Part shown: piece after piece, positions 40,659-48,774 of the stretch
Layout of the letters: the number at the start of each line of letters is the position of its first letter
How positions within the stretch are numbered: the first letter of the stretch is position 1
Notes under the pieces: model-generated
What the model saw: only the letters and a program-made list of their open reading frames with translations
The model's database searches: none
What the model was told of the DNA's origin: nothing
Assembly (NCBI GenBank): GCA_021298015.1
Contig: JAJTGY010000015.1
Span: 1-64,000, forward strand
Reading direction: 5' to 3'
DNA length: 64,000 nucleotides
Origin: Flammeovirgaceae bacterium
GTDB taxonomy: Bacteria; Bacteroidota; Bacteroidia; Cytophagales; Cyclobacteriaceae
Program-made: the position numbers and the translations under genes

Positions 40659-40964
40659 TCAAATACAACTGGCCGGTTTCGGTATGCCGGCAATCTTGCT
40701 GGATACTTTCAAGGGTCCGCCCGGAAAGAGTTCATAGAACTTCTTGATATCTACAATGCCGGAGGCGCCCACCTTTCGAATAGTCAAGGGTACGCCCTCC
40801 GCGTGCTTGGCGCGAAGCCAGTTCAGTACGTCAAAATGTTTATCGGTCAGCACGATATTAGCCTTGGCGGCAAAGTCGCGCGCCAATTCAGGAGTCCACT
40901 GGGCCGGGTTTTTCAGATAACCCTCTTTATCCAGTTCTAATGTTGGTGTCAATAGCGTTTCCAT
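40659..40964 (-). CDS. TusE/DsrC-family sulfur carrier protein
   Basis: 101 residues, the size of TusE. It shows the DsrC/TusE body LDKEGYLKNPAQWTPELARD, LTDKHFDVLNWLRAKH and the flexible C-terminal arm ending GIPKPASCI with the conserved penultimate cysteine. The second cysteine of dissimilatory DsrC, ten residues upstream, is Ser here (LKVSSKIAG), so only single-cysteine persulfide chemistry is possible, as in TusE. It probably accepts sulfur made by the flavoprotein at 40985. No TusBCD or dsrAB is in the window. Confidence 0.85.
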   Translation of the reverse strand: METLLTPTLELDKEGYLKNPAQWTPELARDFAAKANIVLTDKHFDVLNWLRAKHAEGVPLTIRKVGASGIVDIKKFYELFPGGPLKVSSKIAGIPKPASCI

Positions 40965-40984
40965 ATTTATGTTTTTAAGGCTGG

Positions 40985-42232
40985 TTAAACAGTTTCTTCT
41001 TTAATTTTTCCTGACATGCTCATATGGGTGGGTACAGGTAACGTTTTGCCGGTGAGCAGCATGTGCCAATACACCCATTTGAATGCGAGTTTCCCAACGT
41101 GGTTGAGTCGGGTGGGTTTGAGTAAGTCCATCGGCCCGAGCAGCGGCCAGGGGAATTTTCCCGGCAGGGGTTCTGTCTCGTAATTAAAATCGATGAGTGC
41201 CGCTTTACCATGCCCGGTTTCAATAAAACAATTGCTGTGGCCATCGAAGCGTGCTTCCAAGGCTTCACCCTGAATGTAACTCAACACATTCTCCAGCAGA
41301 ATTTCGCCTTCAAAATGAGCGACCGAACCCGCTTTGCTGGCCGGGATGTTGGTGGCATCGCCAATGACAAACACATTGTCAAATTTTTTGGCTTGCAACG
41401 TGTACTTATCCGTGGGCATAAAATTGAGCCCATCCTCATCACCTAATCCGCTGCGCTCCACCATTTTCGATCCCTTGTTCACCGGCACGGTTACCAATAA
41501 ATCAAACGGAACCTCTTGCTCATCGTAGGACACCAGCACTTTGCGTTCGTTATCCACACGGGCGAGATAAAAGTCAGGCACGACTTTGATTTTCTTTTCG
41601 TCCAGCAGTGTACTGAGCATAGCCGTTGCCTTGGGCTTCGTGAAAGCCCCCGACAGTGGGGTAACATAGGTAATATTCACCTTGTCGCGAATTCCCTTGT
41701 CCTCAAAGAACGCATCAGCCAAAAAAGTAAACTCCAGCGGAGCTACCGGGCATTTGATCAACGTCTCTGCGAGGTTGATCACCAGGTTACCCCCTTGCCA
41801 GTTTTGCAGTTTTTTCGCCAGTTGGGTGCTGCCTTCAAAGGTGTAGAAATCGAAAATGTCCTTGTACCACAACTCCGCCTTCATCCCCTCGGTTTCCTCG
41901 GGCACCACTTCGGCACCGGTCGCCACAACCAGCACTTCGTAATGCAGCGTTTGCCCGTTGCTGAGAATTACCTGATCGTGATTGCCGTCAATCCGGTCTA
42001 CCTCTTGCGGAATGAACGTGACGCCTTTCGGAAGAAAATCCGTGCGGGGTCGAACAACATCTTCGGGCTGGTAGAGACCAAATGGAATAAAAAGAAATCC
42101 CGGCTGATAGTAGTGAACATTGTCGCGATCGACAATGGTAATTCTCCATTCTACCGGATTGAGGGCGTGATGGAGTTTGTTGGCCATCATGGTTCCGGCC
42201 GTGCCGGCACCGAGTATCACCAGGCTTTTCAT
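40985..42232 (-). CDS. Sulfide:quinone oxidoreductase-like FAD protein
   Basis: 415 residues with the FAD-binding start MKSLVILGAGTAGTMMANKL, VLVVATGAEVVPE, and FDNVFVIGDATNIPASKAGS. An active-site type cysteine is in LIKCPVAPLEFTFLADA; others occur in SNCFIETGHG. The long C-terminal KWVYWHMLLTG region can form a membrane-binding amphipathic helix as in SQR. Such proteins oxidise H2S to polysulfide and pass electrons to quinone. Coexpression with TusE- and DsrE-like sulfur carriers fits. A sulfide-binding role is inferred; flavocytochrome-like or other persulfide roles are not excluded. Confidence 0.8.
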   Translation of the reverse strand: MKSLVILGAGTAGTMMANKLHHALNPVEWRITIVDRDNVHYYQPGFLFIPFGLYQPEDVVRPRTDFLPKGVTFIPQEVDRIDGNHDQVILSNGQTLHYEVLVVATGAEVVPEETEGMKAELWYKDIFDFYTFEGSTQLAKKLQNWQGGNLVINLAETLIKCPVAPLEFTFLADAFFEDKGIRDKVNITYVTPLSGAFTKPKATAMLSTLLDEKKIKVVPDFYLARVDNERKVLVSYDEQEVPFDLLVTVPVNKGSKMVERSGLGDEDGLNFMPTDKYTLQAKKFDNVFVIGDATNIPASKAGSVAHFEGEILLENVLSYIQGEALEARFDGHSNCFIETGHGKAALIDFNYETEPLPGKFPWPLLGPMDLLKPTRLNHVGKLAFKWVYWHMLLTGKTLPVPTHMSMSGKIKEETV

Positions 42233-42306
42233 ACGGGGTTGGTTTTAGTGATTCAAAGGTGGGAGCCCGGGCACCATCTAAAGAATGACACGTCTCAAAA
42301 GCGAAT

Positions 42307-42320
42307 GTGACTTATATCAA
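42307..42320. promoter_or_regulatory. CRP/FNR-like dyad upstream of the sulfur operon
   Basis: GTGACTTATATCAA has the TGA-N6-TCA half-site spacing of CRP/FNR family sites (three of five positions match in the left half, all five in the right). It lies 75 bases upstream of the SQR-like ATG. Single-site evidence only. Confidence 0.3.
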
Positions 42321-42389
42321 ACGCTTATGGAACAAATACTCCCGATAGGCACTTTTCCTGCCAAAACCATCAAATTTTTGGCAGCTTCC

Positions 42390-42397
42390 TATATTTG
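42390..42397 (+). promoter_or_regulatory. -7 promoter box (TATATTTG) of 42418
   Basis: TAnnTTTG match 20 bases before ATG 42418. Confidence 0.5.
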
Positions 42398-42417
42398 CAT
42401 CGCTAAAAACGAACCTC

Positions 42418-43155
42418 ATGAGACTTGGCATGCTGGCCCGCAGAGTATCCAAAACCCCCGGTGAGGTGGTTGCTTTTCTGGCCAGCCGCCAGATTATGGT
42501 TGACGACAGCGCCAATGGGCGCCTTGAGGAAGCCTGCGTCCGCCTGGTGCTGGAGACATTTGCCCCACAGCGACTTGCCAACCCCGCTGTTCCGTTGGCG
42601 GAGCAACCCGGGCAAGTGCAAACCGAAACCCCGACCACGGGTGAGCCTCAACCGACAGGGTTGGCGGAGAAATCAGAGGAAGAACCCGGCACGTCTGTTG
42701 AGGAAATGCCCCCCTTGCCAGACGTAATCAAAGCACCGAAAGTCGAGTTGCCGGGTCTGAAAGTGATCGGCAAAATTGAGCTCCCCGAGCCGCGTAAGAA
42801 AGAAGCAGCCGGTAGCGAGGAGAAGCCAAGTGCAGAAAATGACGTGGCGGAGCGACCACGGCCACGTGTTGACCGAAGCCGCGCGCAACGACAAGACCGG
42901 GGTAGGCCACCCCGGAAAAATCCGGTAGCATTGCAGCGCGAGCGGGAGGCCCGGGAAGCCGAGGAGAGACGCCAACAGGAGCTGGAAGACCAGAAACGCA
43001 AAAAGACCGAGCACTACCTGAAACGGGTTAGCCAAAAAGTGAACCGCCCCACGAAAGCGGCACGGCTGGTGCAGGAGCCAACCGAAACACTGGCAGACAC
43101 CCGCCCCGCCCCTACCACCCTGCTGGGTCGATTTTGGCGTTGGCTAACCTCTTGA
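42418..43155 (+). CDS. Protein with IF-2 N-terminal-like domain and long charged tail
   Basis: 245 residues. Residues 1-50 (MRLGMLARRVSKTPGEVVAF, then LASRQIMVDD and LEEACVRLVLETF) resemble the small helical IF2_N domain found at the start of translation initiation factor 2. The rest is a low-complexity, Glu/Pro-rich then Arg/Lys-rich region (EERRQQELEDQKRKKTEH) and a C terminus ending LLGRFWRWLTS. No GTPase domain is present, so it is not IF-2. It may be ribosome-, RNA- or membrane-associated. It has its own promoter box and no operon partners. Confidence 0.65.
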   Translation: MRLGMLARRVSKTPGEVVAFLASRQIMVDDSANGRLEEACVRLVLETFAPQRLANPAVPLAEQPGQVQTETPTTGEPQPTGLAEKSEEEPGTSVEEMPPLPDVIKAPKVELPGLKVIGKIELPEPRKKEAAGSEEKPSAENDVAERPRPRVDRSRAQRQDRGRPPRKNPVALQREREAREAEERRQQELEDQKRKKTEHYLKRVSQKVNRPTKAARLVQEPTETLADTRPAPTTLLGRFWRWLTS

Positions 43156-43251
43156 AAACATCAGAAACAGCATGCTGAAATCAATCAGTTCGTTTCCTGA
43201 CGGCCGTCATAAAAATTTTTAGATATCGGTCGTAGCCTTACATAGCTAATC

Positions 43252-43264
43252 GTCCGCTGCGGAC
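43252..43264. promoter_or_regulatory. 13-bp dyad just before the TonB gene
   Basis: GTCCGC T GCGGAC is an exact inverted repeat ending 6 bases before ATG 43271. It overlaps where a ribosome would bind, so it could be a protein site or a small RNA hairpin; no other evidence. Confidence 0.3.
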
Positions 43265-43270
43265 TATGTT

Positions 43271-43969
43271 ATGGAAGCCAAAAAAACACCAAAAGCCGAT
43301 TTGATCAGCAAAGAAGGGCTGTATTTCAGCATCGGGCTGGTCATTAGTTTGTCCCTGGTTCAGCTTGCTTTCAGTTGGAAGCAATATGAGAAAAGTGAAG
43401 TTGAATTGATTACGCGTAACTCCAACACATTTGAGGAGATGATTGAAGTGCCGGCAACTGAAATGCCACCCACTCCGGAGATCACCGTGATACAACCTCA
43501 ACTCGTGGAAGTGCCCAACGAAGAGGAGATCAAAAACGAAATCAACATTGTGTTTGACGTAGAGGTGACTGAGGATACCAAGGTGGAAGAGTATGTTGCT
43601 CCGCCCGTTTCGGCCATCTCGGCCATCGAAGATGAGGAGAGTGAAAAAATCTTCACCATCGTGGAGCAGACAGCCGAACCAAAAGGTGGTTTAGCTGCCT
43701 TTTACCAATATGTGAGTGAAAACATCAAATATCCCACGAGGGCCCGCAGGATCGGGGTTGAGGGCAAAGTGTATGTTGAATTCATCGTGGGAAAAGATGG
43801 AAAGATTTATGATGTAAAGACCGTTAACGAACTCGGAGCTGGGTGCGATGAGGAAGCCGTTCGCATTATTCAAAATGCGCCACCCTGGAACCCCGGTAAG
43901 CAGCGCGGCAAACCGGTCAAACAAAAAATGGTTGTGCCGATCATATTCAGACTGGCCGACCAAAAATAG
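43271..43969 (+). CDS. TonB-type energy transducer
   Basis: 232 residues. An N-terminal anchor helix (YFSIGLVISLSLVQLAFSW, about 18-36) is followed by a Pro/Glu/Val-rich periplasmic spacer (TEMPPTPEITVIQPQLVEVP) and the C-terminal TonB domain: AFYQYVSENIKYPTRARR, GVEGKVYVEFIVGKDG, GAGCDEEAVRIIQNAPPWNP, KMVVPIIFRL. This is the short, single-helix form common in Bacteroidota. It transfers proton-motive energy to receptors such as the one at 23886. ExbB/ExbD are not adjacent, so it uses proteins coded elsewhere. Confidence 0.92.
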   Translation: MEAKKTPKADLISKEGLYFSIGLVISLSLVQLAFSWKQYEKSEVELITRNSNTFEEMIEVPATEMPPTPEITVIQPQLVEVPNEEEIKNEINIVFDVEVTEDTKVEEYVAPPVSAISAIEDEESEKIFTIVEQTAEPKGGLAAFYQYVSENIKYPTRARRIGVEGKVYVEFIVGKDGKIYDVKTVNELGAGCDEEAVRIIQNAPPWNPGKQRGKPVKQKMVVPIIFRLADQK

Positions 43970-44033
43970 CAGGCTTCCAGGTCGACTTTTCTGATAAGAA
44001 ACTCATTACTTTGGACACTAACTTGTCCAGGTA

Positions 44034-45572
44034 ATGAGTCTTCTTTTCAGGGCTTTCATTATTTTATTTTTATTCGCCACCTGCTCACCGGCCTCCCCTG
44101 AAGAAGTTCGGTCAAACTCCCTCATTCCCCTTCCGGCTGACCTAGCGGTTCAGCGGGGATTCTTCGAGGTGAATCATCAAACAACTGTTGTTTGCCTCAG
44201 CGAAGATTCCGCTGCCCACCAGGTGGTTTCCCGGTTCCGTCAATTGCTGAAAAAAGTCACCGGTTTTCCCATCGCATGGCGGCCAGAGGCGGCCGACAAC
44301 GCCATTGTATTTTCCCTTGATGCCAAAACAGGTGTGCCGGATGAAAGCTACCACCTGGTGATCAACGATCAACAGGTTAAGATTACTGCGTCATCGGCTG
44401 TCGGACTTTATTACGCTACACAAACCCTTCGGCAATTGTGGCCCGAGGAATTCGATTCCGAAAACCCACCCCGTCAAAGCTTCCGGTGGCAAGCCCTTGA
44501 AATCCACGATGCTCCCCGTTATCGGTGGCGTGGCGCCATGCTGGACGTGGCTCGTCATTTTTTTACAATAGACGAAGTGAAGCGTTACATTGACTACCTC
44601 GCGTTTTACAAAATGAATGTGCTGCACCTCCACCTGTCAGACGACCAGGGTTGGCGCATTGAAATGAAAAAATGGCCGAGGCTTACCACCTTTGGTGCAC
44701 AGCGAGAAGTAGGCGGCACAACCGGTGGCTTCTACACGCAGGAGCAATATCTCGAACTGGTACAATACGCAGCCGATCGCTTTGTGCTGGTGGTGCCCGA
44801 GATTGACCTGCCGGGGCATACTCATGCGGCTATGGCCAGTTATCCCGAACTCAGTTGCGATGGCCGGTCGAGGGAACTCTACACAGGTATTGACGTGGGA
44901 TTTAGCTCTCTCTGCTATCAAAAGGAGTCCACGTTTGCATTTATTGCCGATGTTGTGGATGAACTGGCCGCCATGACACCCGGCCCATTTCTTCACATTG
45001 GGGGAGATGAAGCGCTGAGCACACCCCGCGAAGAATATGTCGGCTTTATCACCCGCATTCAGCAAATTGTTCGTGCTCGCGGCAAGCGCATGATTGGCTG
45101 GGAGGAAATTGCGCAAGCTCGACTTGACTCGACATCCGTGGCTCAATACTGGAGTAATCCACAACACGCGAAAGATGCGGCAGCGCAGGGGGCAAAAATT
45201 ATCTTGTCGCCTGCTTCACGTATCTATCTTGATATGAAGTATGATTCCACCTCAGCCTATGGCTTGAACTGGGCCGGCTTCACCAGTGTGGAAAAAAGTT
45301 ACCGGTGGGAACCCGACACGGTGGGGAGTGGAACATGGCATCATGTTGTAATGGGCATTGAAGCACCTTTGTGGAGTGAAACCATTACCAATCTCGATGA
45401 AGCCGAATACCTGGCGTTCCCGCGCCTGCCCGGTGTTGCCGAACTGGCGTGGACCAGCTCAAACAGACGGACGTGGGGCGATTACCGGCAACGCCTCGGG
45501 TGCCACGCCAAACGATTTGATATGTGGGGCATCAACTATTTCCCTTCCCCGGAAATCAAATGGCAGAATTAG
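44034..45572 (+). CDS. GH20 beta-N-acetylhexosaminidase (lipoprotein)
   Basis: 512 residues. The leader SLLFRAFIILFLFATCSPAS has a lipobox (FATC), so it is anchored in the outer or inner membrane. A GH20b domain (about 30-150) is followed by the catalytic barrel: HDAPRYRWRGAMLDVARHFF, HLHLSDDQGWRIEM, LVVPEIDLPGHTHAA, and the acid-base pair FLHIGGDEALS (Asp-Glu). It removes terminal GlcNAc/GalNAc from glycans or peptidoglycan fragments. Plus-strand gene after tonB; it converges with the AI-2E family gene with 5 bases between stops. Confidence 0.93.
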   Translation: MSLLFRAFIILFLFATCSPASPEEVRSNSLIPLPADLAVQRGFFEVNHQTTVVCLSEDSAAHQVVSRFRQLLKKVTGFPIAWRPEAADNAIVFSLDAKTGVPDESYHLVINDQQVKITASSAVGLYYATQTLRQLWPEEFDSENPPRQSFRWQALEIHDAPRYRWRGAMLDVARHFFTIDEVKRYIDYLAFYKMNVLHLHLSDDQGWRIEMKKWPRLTTFGAQREVGGTTGGFYTQEQYLELVQYAADRFVLVVPEIDLPGHTHAAMASYPELSCDGRSRELYTGIDVGFSSLCYQKESTFAFIADVVDELAAMTPGPFLHIGGDEALSTPREEYVGFITRIQQIVRARGKRMIGWEEIAQARLDSTSVAQYWSNPQHAKDAAAQGAKIILSPASRIYLDMKYDSTSAYGLNWAGFTSVEKSYRWEPDTVGSGTWHHVVMGIEAPLWSETITNLDEAEYLAFPRLPGVAELAWTSSNRRTWGDYRQRLGCHAKRFDMWGINYFPSPEIKWQN

Positions 45573-45577
45573 TGACC

Positions 45578-46621
45578 TTACGGGTCGTCAACGCCAAGTA
45601 AGATTGATAGCGTTTTCAATGACGCAGTTCGGTCCGCGATCAGTTTAAGAATCGATAAAAAGGGAATAAACAAGATCATTCCGGCAGCACCCCAAATGAT
45701 GCCTCCGGCAATGATGACCACGACCGTTGCCAGCATATTTATTTTTAAGCGACTGCTAACCGCCCATGGAAAAATGATATTGGCTTCGAGGTATTGAACT
45801 GAAGCAAAAATGGCAAGGACACCGAGGGGGTACCACATGGATTGGAAGGTAATCCAGGCGATGGCCACTGGCAGCAAAGAAGCGATTAAAATTCCAATGT
45901 ATGGGATGATTGTCAGGATGGATGCAACAAATCCGAACAGAACCGGTGACGGAATACCCAGCAGCCAAAGCCCGAGGCTGTTCAGAACGCCAACGATGAG
46001 GTAAACGACCAACATCCCCTTGACGAAGTTGTAGTAGGAACGGATCGACAGGTTCAGAATTTCGCGAATATTATCACTGCCCTGTGCCGGAAAGATGCGA
46101 ACCAGAACATCCACCAGGCGATGGCGGTAGAGAAGAATCAGGAATACATAAACGGGGACCAAAATCACCAGCACAATGGACACGGCCGAAACGGAGATCA
46201 GATCGGCAATCCAAGGCCCCGCACTGTCGCCTGCCGTGTTCAGAATGCGGCCCATAATGATGCGTTGCTGCTCCAGGCCTATACCCTCATCAAGCAACCA
46301 CGCACTTAAGGCGTTGTGAACTTCAAGCAAGTTGGTGCGGAGAGCCGGCCATTCATCAATAAATGAGTAGGCCTGGCTCACAAACAAACCGACTAGGGCG
46401 CCCGCCACCACACACAACAAAATAATCCCCACGATTATCGCACCTACCCGGGACATGCCCTTTCCTTCCAGCCATTGACAGACGGGGTAAACCAGAAAAC
46501 TGATGAGAAGCGCAAAGCTTAGGGGAATAAACAGAGTTTGGCCCAAGTAAAGCAATAGGGATCCAAACAAGAAAAACCGGATCCACCCCAACCACGGAAA
46601 AGATGATCGCCACGGCTGCAT
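45578..46621 (-). CDS. AI-2E family transporter (PerM/YhhT-like)
   Basis: 347 residues with 7-8 membrane helices: FFLFGSLLLYLGQTLFIPLS, FALLISFLVYPVCQWLEG, VGAIIVGIILLCVVAGALVG, then a soluble stretch (about 90-140), VSAVSIVLVILVPVYVFLIL, LVVYLIVGVLNSLGLWLLGI and IASLLPVAIAWITFQSMWYP. The conserved end AGGIIWGAAGMILFIPFLSI is diagnostic. The family exports small molecules (AI-2 in some, Na+/H+ exchange or unknown in others). The role here is not deducible. Confidence 0.88.
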   Translation of the reverse strand: MQPWRSSFPWLGWIRFFLFGSLLLYLGQTLFIPLSFALLISFLVYPVCQWLEGKGMSRVGAIIVGIILLCVVAGALVGLFVSQAYSFIDEWPALRTNLLEVHNALSAWLLDEGIGLEQQRIIMGRILNTAGDSAGPWIADLISVSAVSIVLVILVPVYVFLILLYRHRLVDVLVRIFPAQGSDNIREILNLSIRSYYNFVKGMLVVYLIVGVLNSLGLWLLGIPSPVLFGFVASILTIIPYIGILIASLLPVAIAWITFQSMWYPLGVLAIFASVQYLEANIIFPWAVSSRLKINMLATVVVIIAGGIIWGAAGMILFIPFLSILKLIADRTASLKTLSILLGVDDP

Positions 46622-46753
46622 GGCGGAAAGATACTTCAGAAAACGATATAAATACCATGCTTTTGGTCATGTTTCCGCGTCCGTCAGTGACTGCAATCAC
46701 CATTTTATGCGCCAGGCCCTTGACCCGAAGTGAGTTGGTACATCCTAAAAAAG

Positions 46754-46782
46754 AAAGCCCGCAACCGTGGTCGCGGGCTTTT
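46754..46782 (-). terminator. Intrinsic terminator of the FKBP gene
   Basis: Perfect stem AAAGCCCGC / GCGGGCTTT with a 10-base loop; on the minus strand it is followed by CTTTTTTAGG. It starts 19 bases after the FKBP stop. Confidence 0.85.
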
Positions 46783-46800
46783 CGCATTTTTAACAGGCAA

Positions 46801-47535
46801 TCAATTCACTTTGATCAACTCAACATCAAACACAAGCACCGCATGAGGAGGAATGTCACCCCCAGCGCCACGTGCCCCGTATCCCAGCTCAGAGGGGATA
46901 TACAAAATCCACTTTGATCCTTCGCTCATCAGTTGCAAGGCTTCGGTCCATCCCGCAATCACTTGATTTACGCCAAAAGTTGCCGGTTGCCCGCGCTCGA
47001 CTGAACTGTCGAACATGGTGCCATCGATGAGACGACCCGTATAGTGCACCGTCACGCGGTCGGTGGGGCTGGGCTTCTTGCCGGTTCCTTCTGTCACCAC
47101 CTGATATTGCAAGCCGCTGGCCGTGGTTCGTATACCCGCTTTAGCCGCATTTGCAGGGAGAAAAGCCTTGCCCTCCTCAATGCGTTTTGTATTTCTCAAC
47201 TCCATAGTCTTCGTCATATACGTTTGGGCAATGCCGGAGCATTCTTCACGCTTCACTTTTAATTCCTTGCCGTACAACACATCCTGAATGGCCGCCTCAA
47301 TGAGGCGAACATTCAACGAATCGCCTCCCTGCGATTTCAACGATGTGCCCATCAACACCCCGATGGCGTAACTCGCCCGATCTACTTCCGTTTCCACGTT
47401 CACCGGCTTTGGCTTTTTCAAATCCTCCAACTCTTGCTTCAGTCGGGTTATTTCATCCATCAACTCCTTCTTTGACTGTGCTGGTGATGCCGTTGTTGCG
47501 AAAAGTGCCACACAAACCCATATGAATCGTTTCAT
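46801..47535 (-). CDS. FKBP-type peptidyl-prolyl isomerase, periplasmic
   Basis: 244 residues with signal peptide (KRFIWVCVALFATTASPAQ), a short coiled helix (LMDEITRLKQELEDLKK), an FkpA-like N-terminal dimerisation domain (DRASYAIGVLMGTSLKSQGG to LPANAAKAG), and the FKBP domain: VTVHYTGRLIDGTMFDSSVE, GQVIAGWTEALQLM-type helix, GSKWILYIPSELGYGARGAG and IPPHAVLVFDVELI. The order is that of FkpA/Mip chaperones, which help fold envelope proteins. Complete and followed by a terminator. Confidence 0.92.
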   Translation of the reverse strand: MKRFIWVCVALFATTASPAQSKKELMDEITRLKQELEDLKKPKPVNVETEVDRASYAIGVLMGTSLKSQGGDSLNVRLIEAAIQDVLYGKELKVKREECSGIAQTYMTKTMELRNTKRIEEGKAFLPANAAKAGIRTTASGLQYQVVTEGTGKKPSPTDRVTVHYTGRLIDGTMFDSSVERGQPATFGVNQVIAGWTEALQLMSEGSKWILYIPSELGYGARGAGGDIPPHAVLVFDVELIKVN

Positions 47536-47597
47536 ACCCGTTCAATTAGGTGGCAAAGAAAACAAATGCTTACCACATTCATTTCGTATTTTTCGCT

Positions 47598-47849
47598 ATG
47601 ATATCGTGCTCTACAGGGAAGAGAAGATTTCCGACCGAAATGCTGGCTTTGGACGCGTTACTGGAGGCCCACGCACTTTATTACTATAAAGCCGGCCAGG
47701 GACCTCAAACCGTTTACACCTGCGAAATCTGTGGCGACTTTCATTTTACCTCGCGTGGCCCCATGCATCCCAAATTGCGGGAGGCAATGGCGTCCGGTGA
47801 ACTGGCCCGTTTGCAACGCGCCAATCAATGGAAATCCAAACTGAAGTAA
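47598..47849 (+). CDS. Small Cys-containing protein of unknown function
   Basis: 83 residues from ATG 47598. A helical N-terminal half (FPTEMLALDALLEAHALYYY) leads to a knuckle TVYTCEICGDFHFTSRG with a CxxC pair and nearby His, suggesting one zinc ion with other ligands, and a basic tail (LQRANQWKSKLK). The pattern resembles short Bacteroidota proteins with a CGxxHxTS motif seen also in RNA-binding contexts. Its TAA overlaps the ATG of the next gene (TAATG at 47847), so the two are coupled. Confidence 0.7.
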   Translation: MISCSTGKRRFPTEMLALDALLEAHALYYYKAGQGPQTVYTCEICGDFHFTSRGPMHPKLREAMASGELARLQRANQWKSKLK

Positions 47850-48362
47850 TGGCCAAAAGCGAAGCAATACTGCGCACAACGCGCACAACGTTTCGGTTCT
47901 CCGGAAAAATTGATCGAGTTGAAGGGAGCTTTCACTTATTGCTGTGTGCTCGTGCCGGAACAGGTACTGAAGCAACTGCCGACAGGGCGGCTTCGCTTGA
48001 AGGGGTTTCTCAATCAGGCGCCCATCGACCTGGCCATTCAGTATCGAAAGGGTGGGCCAGGGTTCATCATGGTCAGCAAAGTGCTGGCGCGACAAGCCAA
48101 AGTAAAGGCAGGCGATGTCGTTACCGTGGAGTTCCAACTCGCAGACCCGAACAAGATCGAATTGCCCGAGGAGTTGAAGGCCGTGCTCGCGCAGGATGAA
48201 CAGGCGATGGAGGAGTGGAAAAAGCTGACACCGGGCTTGCAGCGAAGCCTGAGTTACTACGTCAAGTCAGTGAAGAATGTGGATAGCCGCATTAAACGCG
48301 CACTCGAGATGATGGAAAAAATCAAGCTGGGCAAACTCTACATCCAGCGCAAAAAGAGCTAA
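47849..48362 (+). CDS. DUF1905 / YdeI-OmdA-like protein with apparent frameshift
   Basis: The coupled ATG at 47849 starts MAKSEAILRTTRTTFRFSGK, then the family sequence continues one frame over: LIELKGAFTYCCVLVPEQVL, LPTGRLRLKGFLNQAP, GGPGFIMVSKVLARQAKVKA. Removing one A from the A5 run at 47905-47909 joins both frames without a break. DUF1905 covers the first half; the second half (LDPELKAVLAQD-like EELKAVLAQDEQAMEEWKKL, then SLSYYVKSVKNVDSRIKRAL) is the bacteriocin-resistance-type OmdA helical domain. Either the gene is a recent pseudogene or the base is an assembly error. Role uncertain. Confidence 0.65.
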
Positions 48363-48449
48363 AAAACGCATTTTTCGGGCAGCTGACATTTTTCATGTTG
48401 TCTTTTAATTATCAAGCTGTTACTACAAAAATTTTGTGCGCATTACCGT

Positions 48450-48457
48450 TATCTTTG
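48450..48457 (+). promoter_or_regulatory. -7 promoter box (TATCTTTG) of the 66-aa gene
   Basis: Exact TAnnTTTG match 19 bases before ATG 48477. Confidence 0.5.
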
Positions 48458-48476
48458 TATAACCACTACGAAAATC

Positions 48477-48677
48477 ATGAAACATTCACCCAAACTGGCC
48501 ATCGTCCAGAGTTTGGATGCGATGGACCAGATGCAAATGGAAGAAGTTTTGCAGTACATCAAAAGGCTGCTGAACCAACCTGTGCGCAACCCGGACTATC
48601 AATCCTTCAAACGCGAGGCGATGAAGGAAATCCGCCAGGCCCTGCAAGATAAACGGGGCCTTCAGTTAACCACGTAA
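48477..48677 (+). CDS. Small helical protein (66 aa)
   Basis: MKHSPKLAIVQSLDAMDQMQ begins an all-helical chain with MEEVLQYIKRLLNQ and FKREAMKEIRQALQDKRG. Length and composition resemble short antitoxin or DUF2281-like proteins that bind DNA or a toxin, but no toxin gene follows. A good promoter box precedes it, which is the main support for it being expressed. Bases 48678-48774 after it carry no feature. Confidence 0.6.
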   Translation: MKHSPKLAIVQSLDAMDQMQMEEVLQYIKRLLNQPVRNPDYQSFKREAMKEIRQALQDKRGLQLTT

Positions 48678-48774
48678 CACACGGGTTACACTGCGGTAAA
48701 ACAAGTGTCACACACGGCACTTGAATGGTGAGTTCACCCCAAATTTTTTTTCAAGAACATCCTTTCGGTTACCC

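Noticed and set aside
43198-43209. Terminator at TGACGGCCGTCA
   Set aside because: The palindrome has no loop and only a mixed A/T tract after it; it is more likely a chance or protein-binding palindrome.
46356-46787. Minus-strand frame of 143 codons upstream of the AI-2E transporter
   Set aside because: It overlaps the transporter N terminus in another frame and lacks any recognisable domain.
48477-48677. Toxin-antitoxin module
   Set aside because: The small protein has antitoxin-like size, but no toxin gene is adjacent on either strand.
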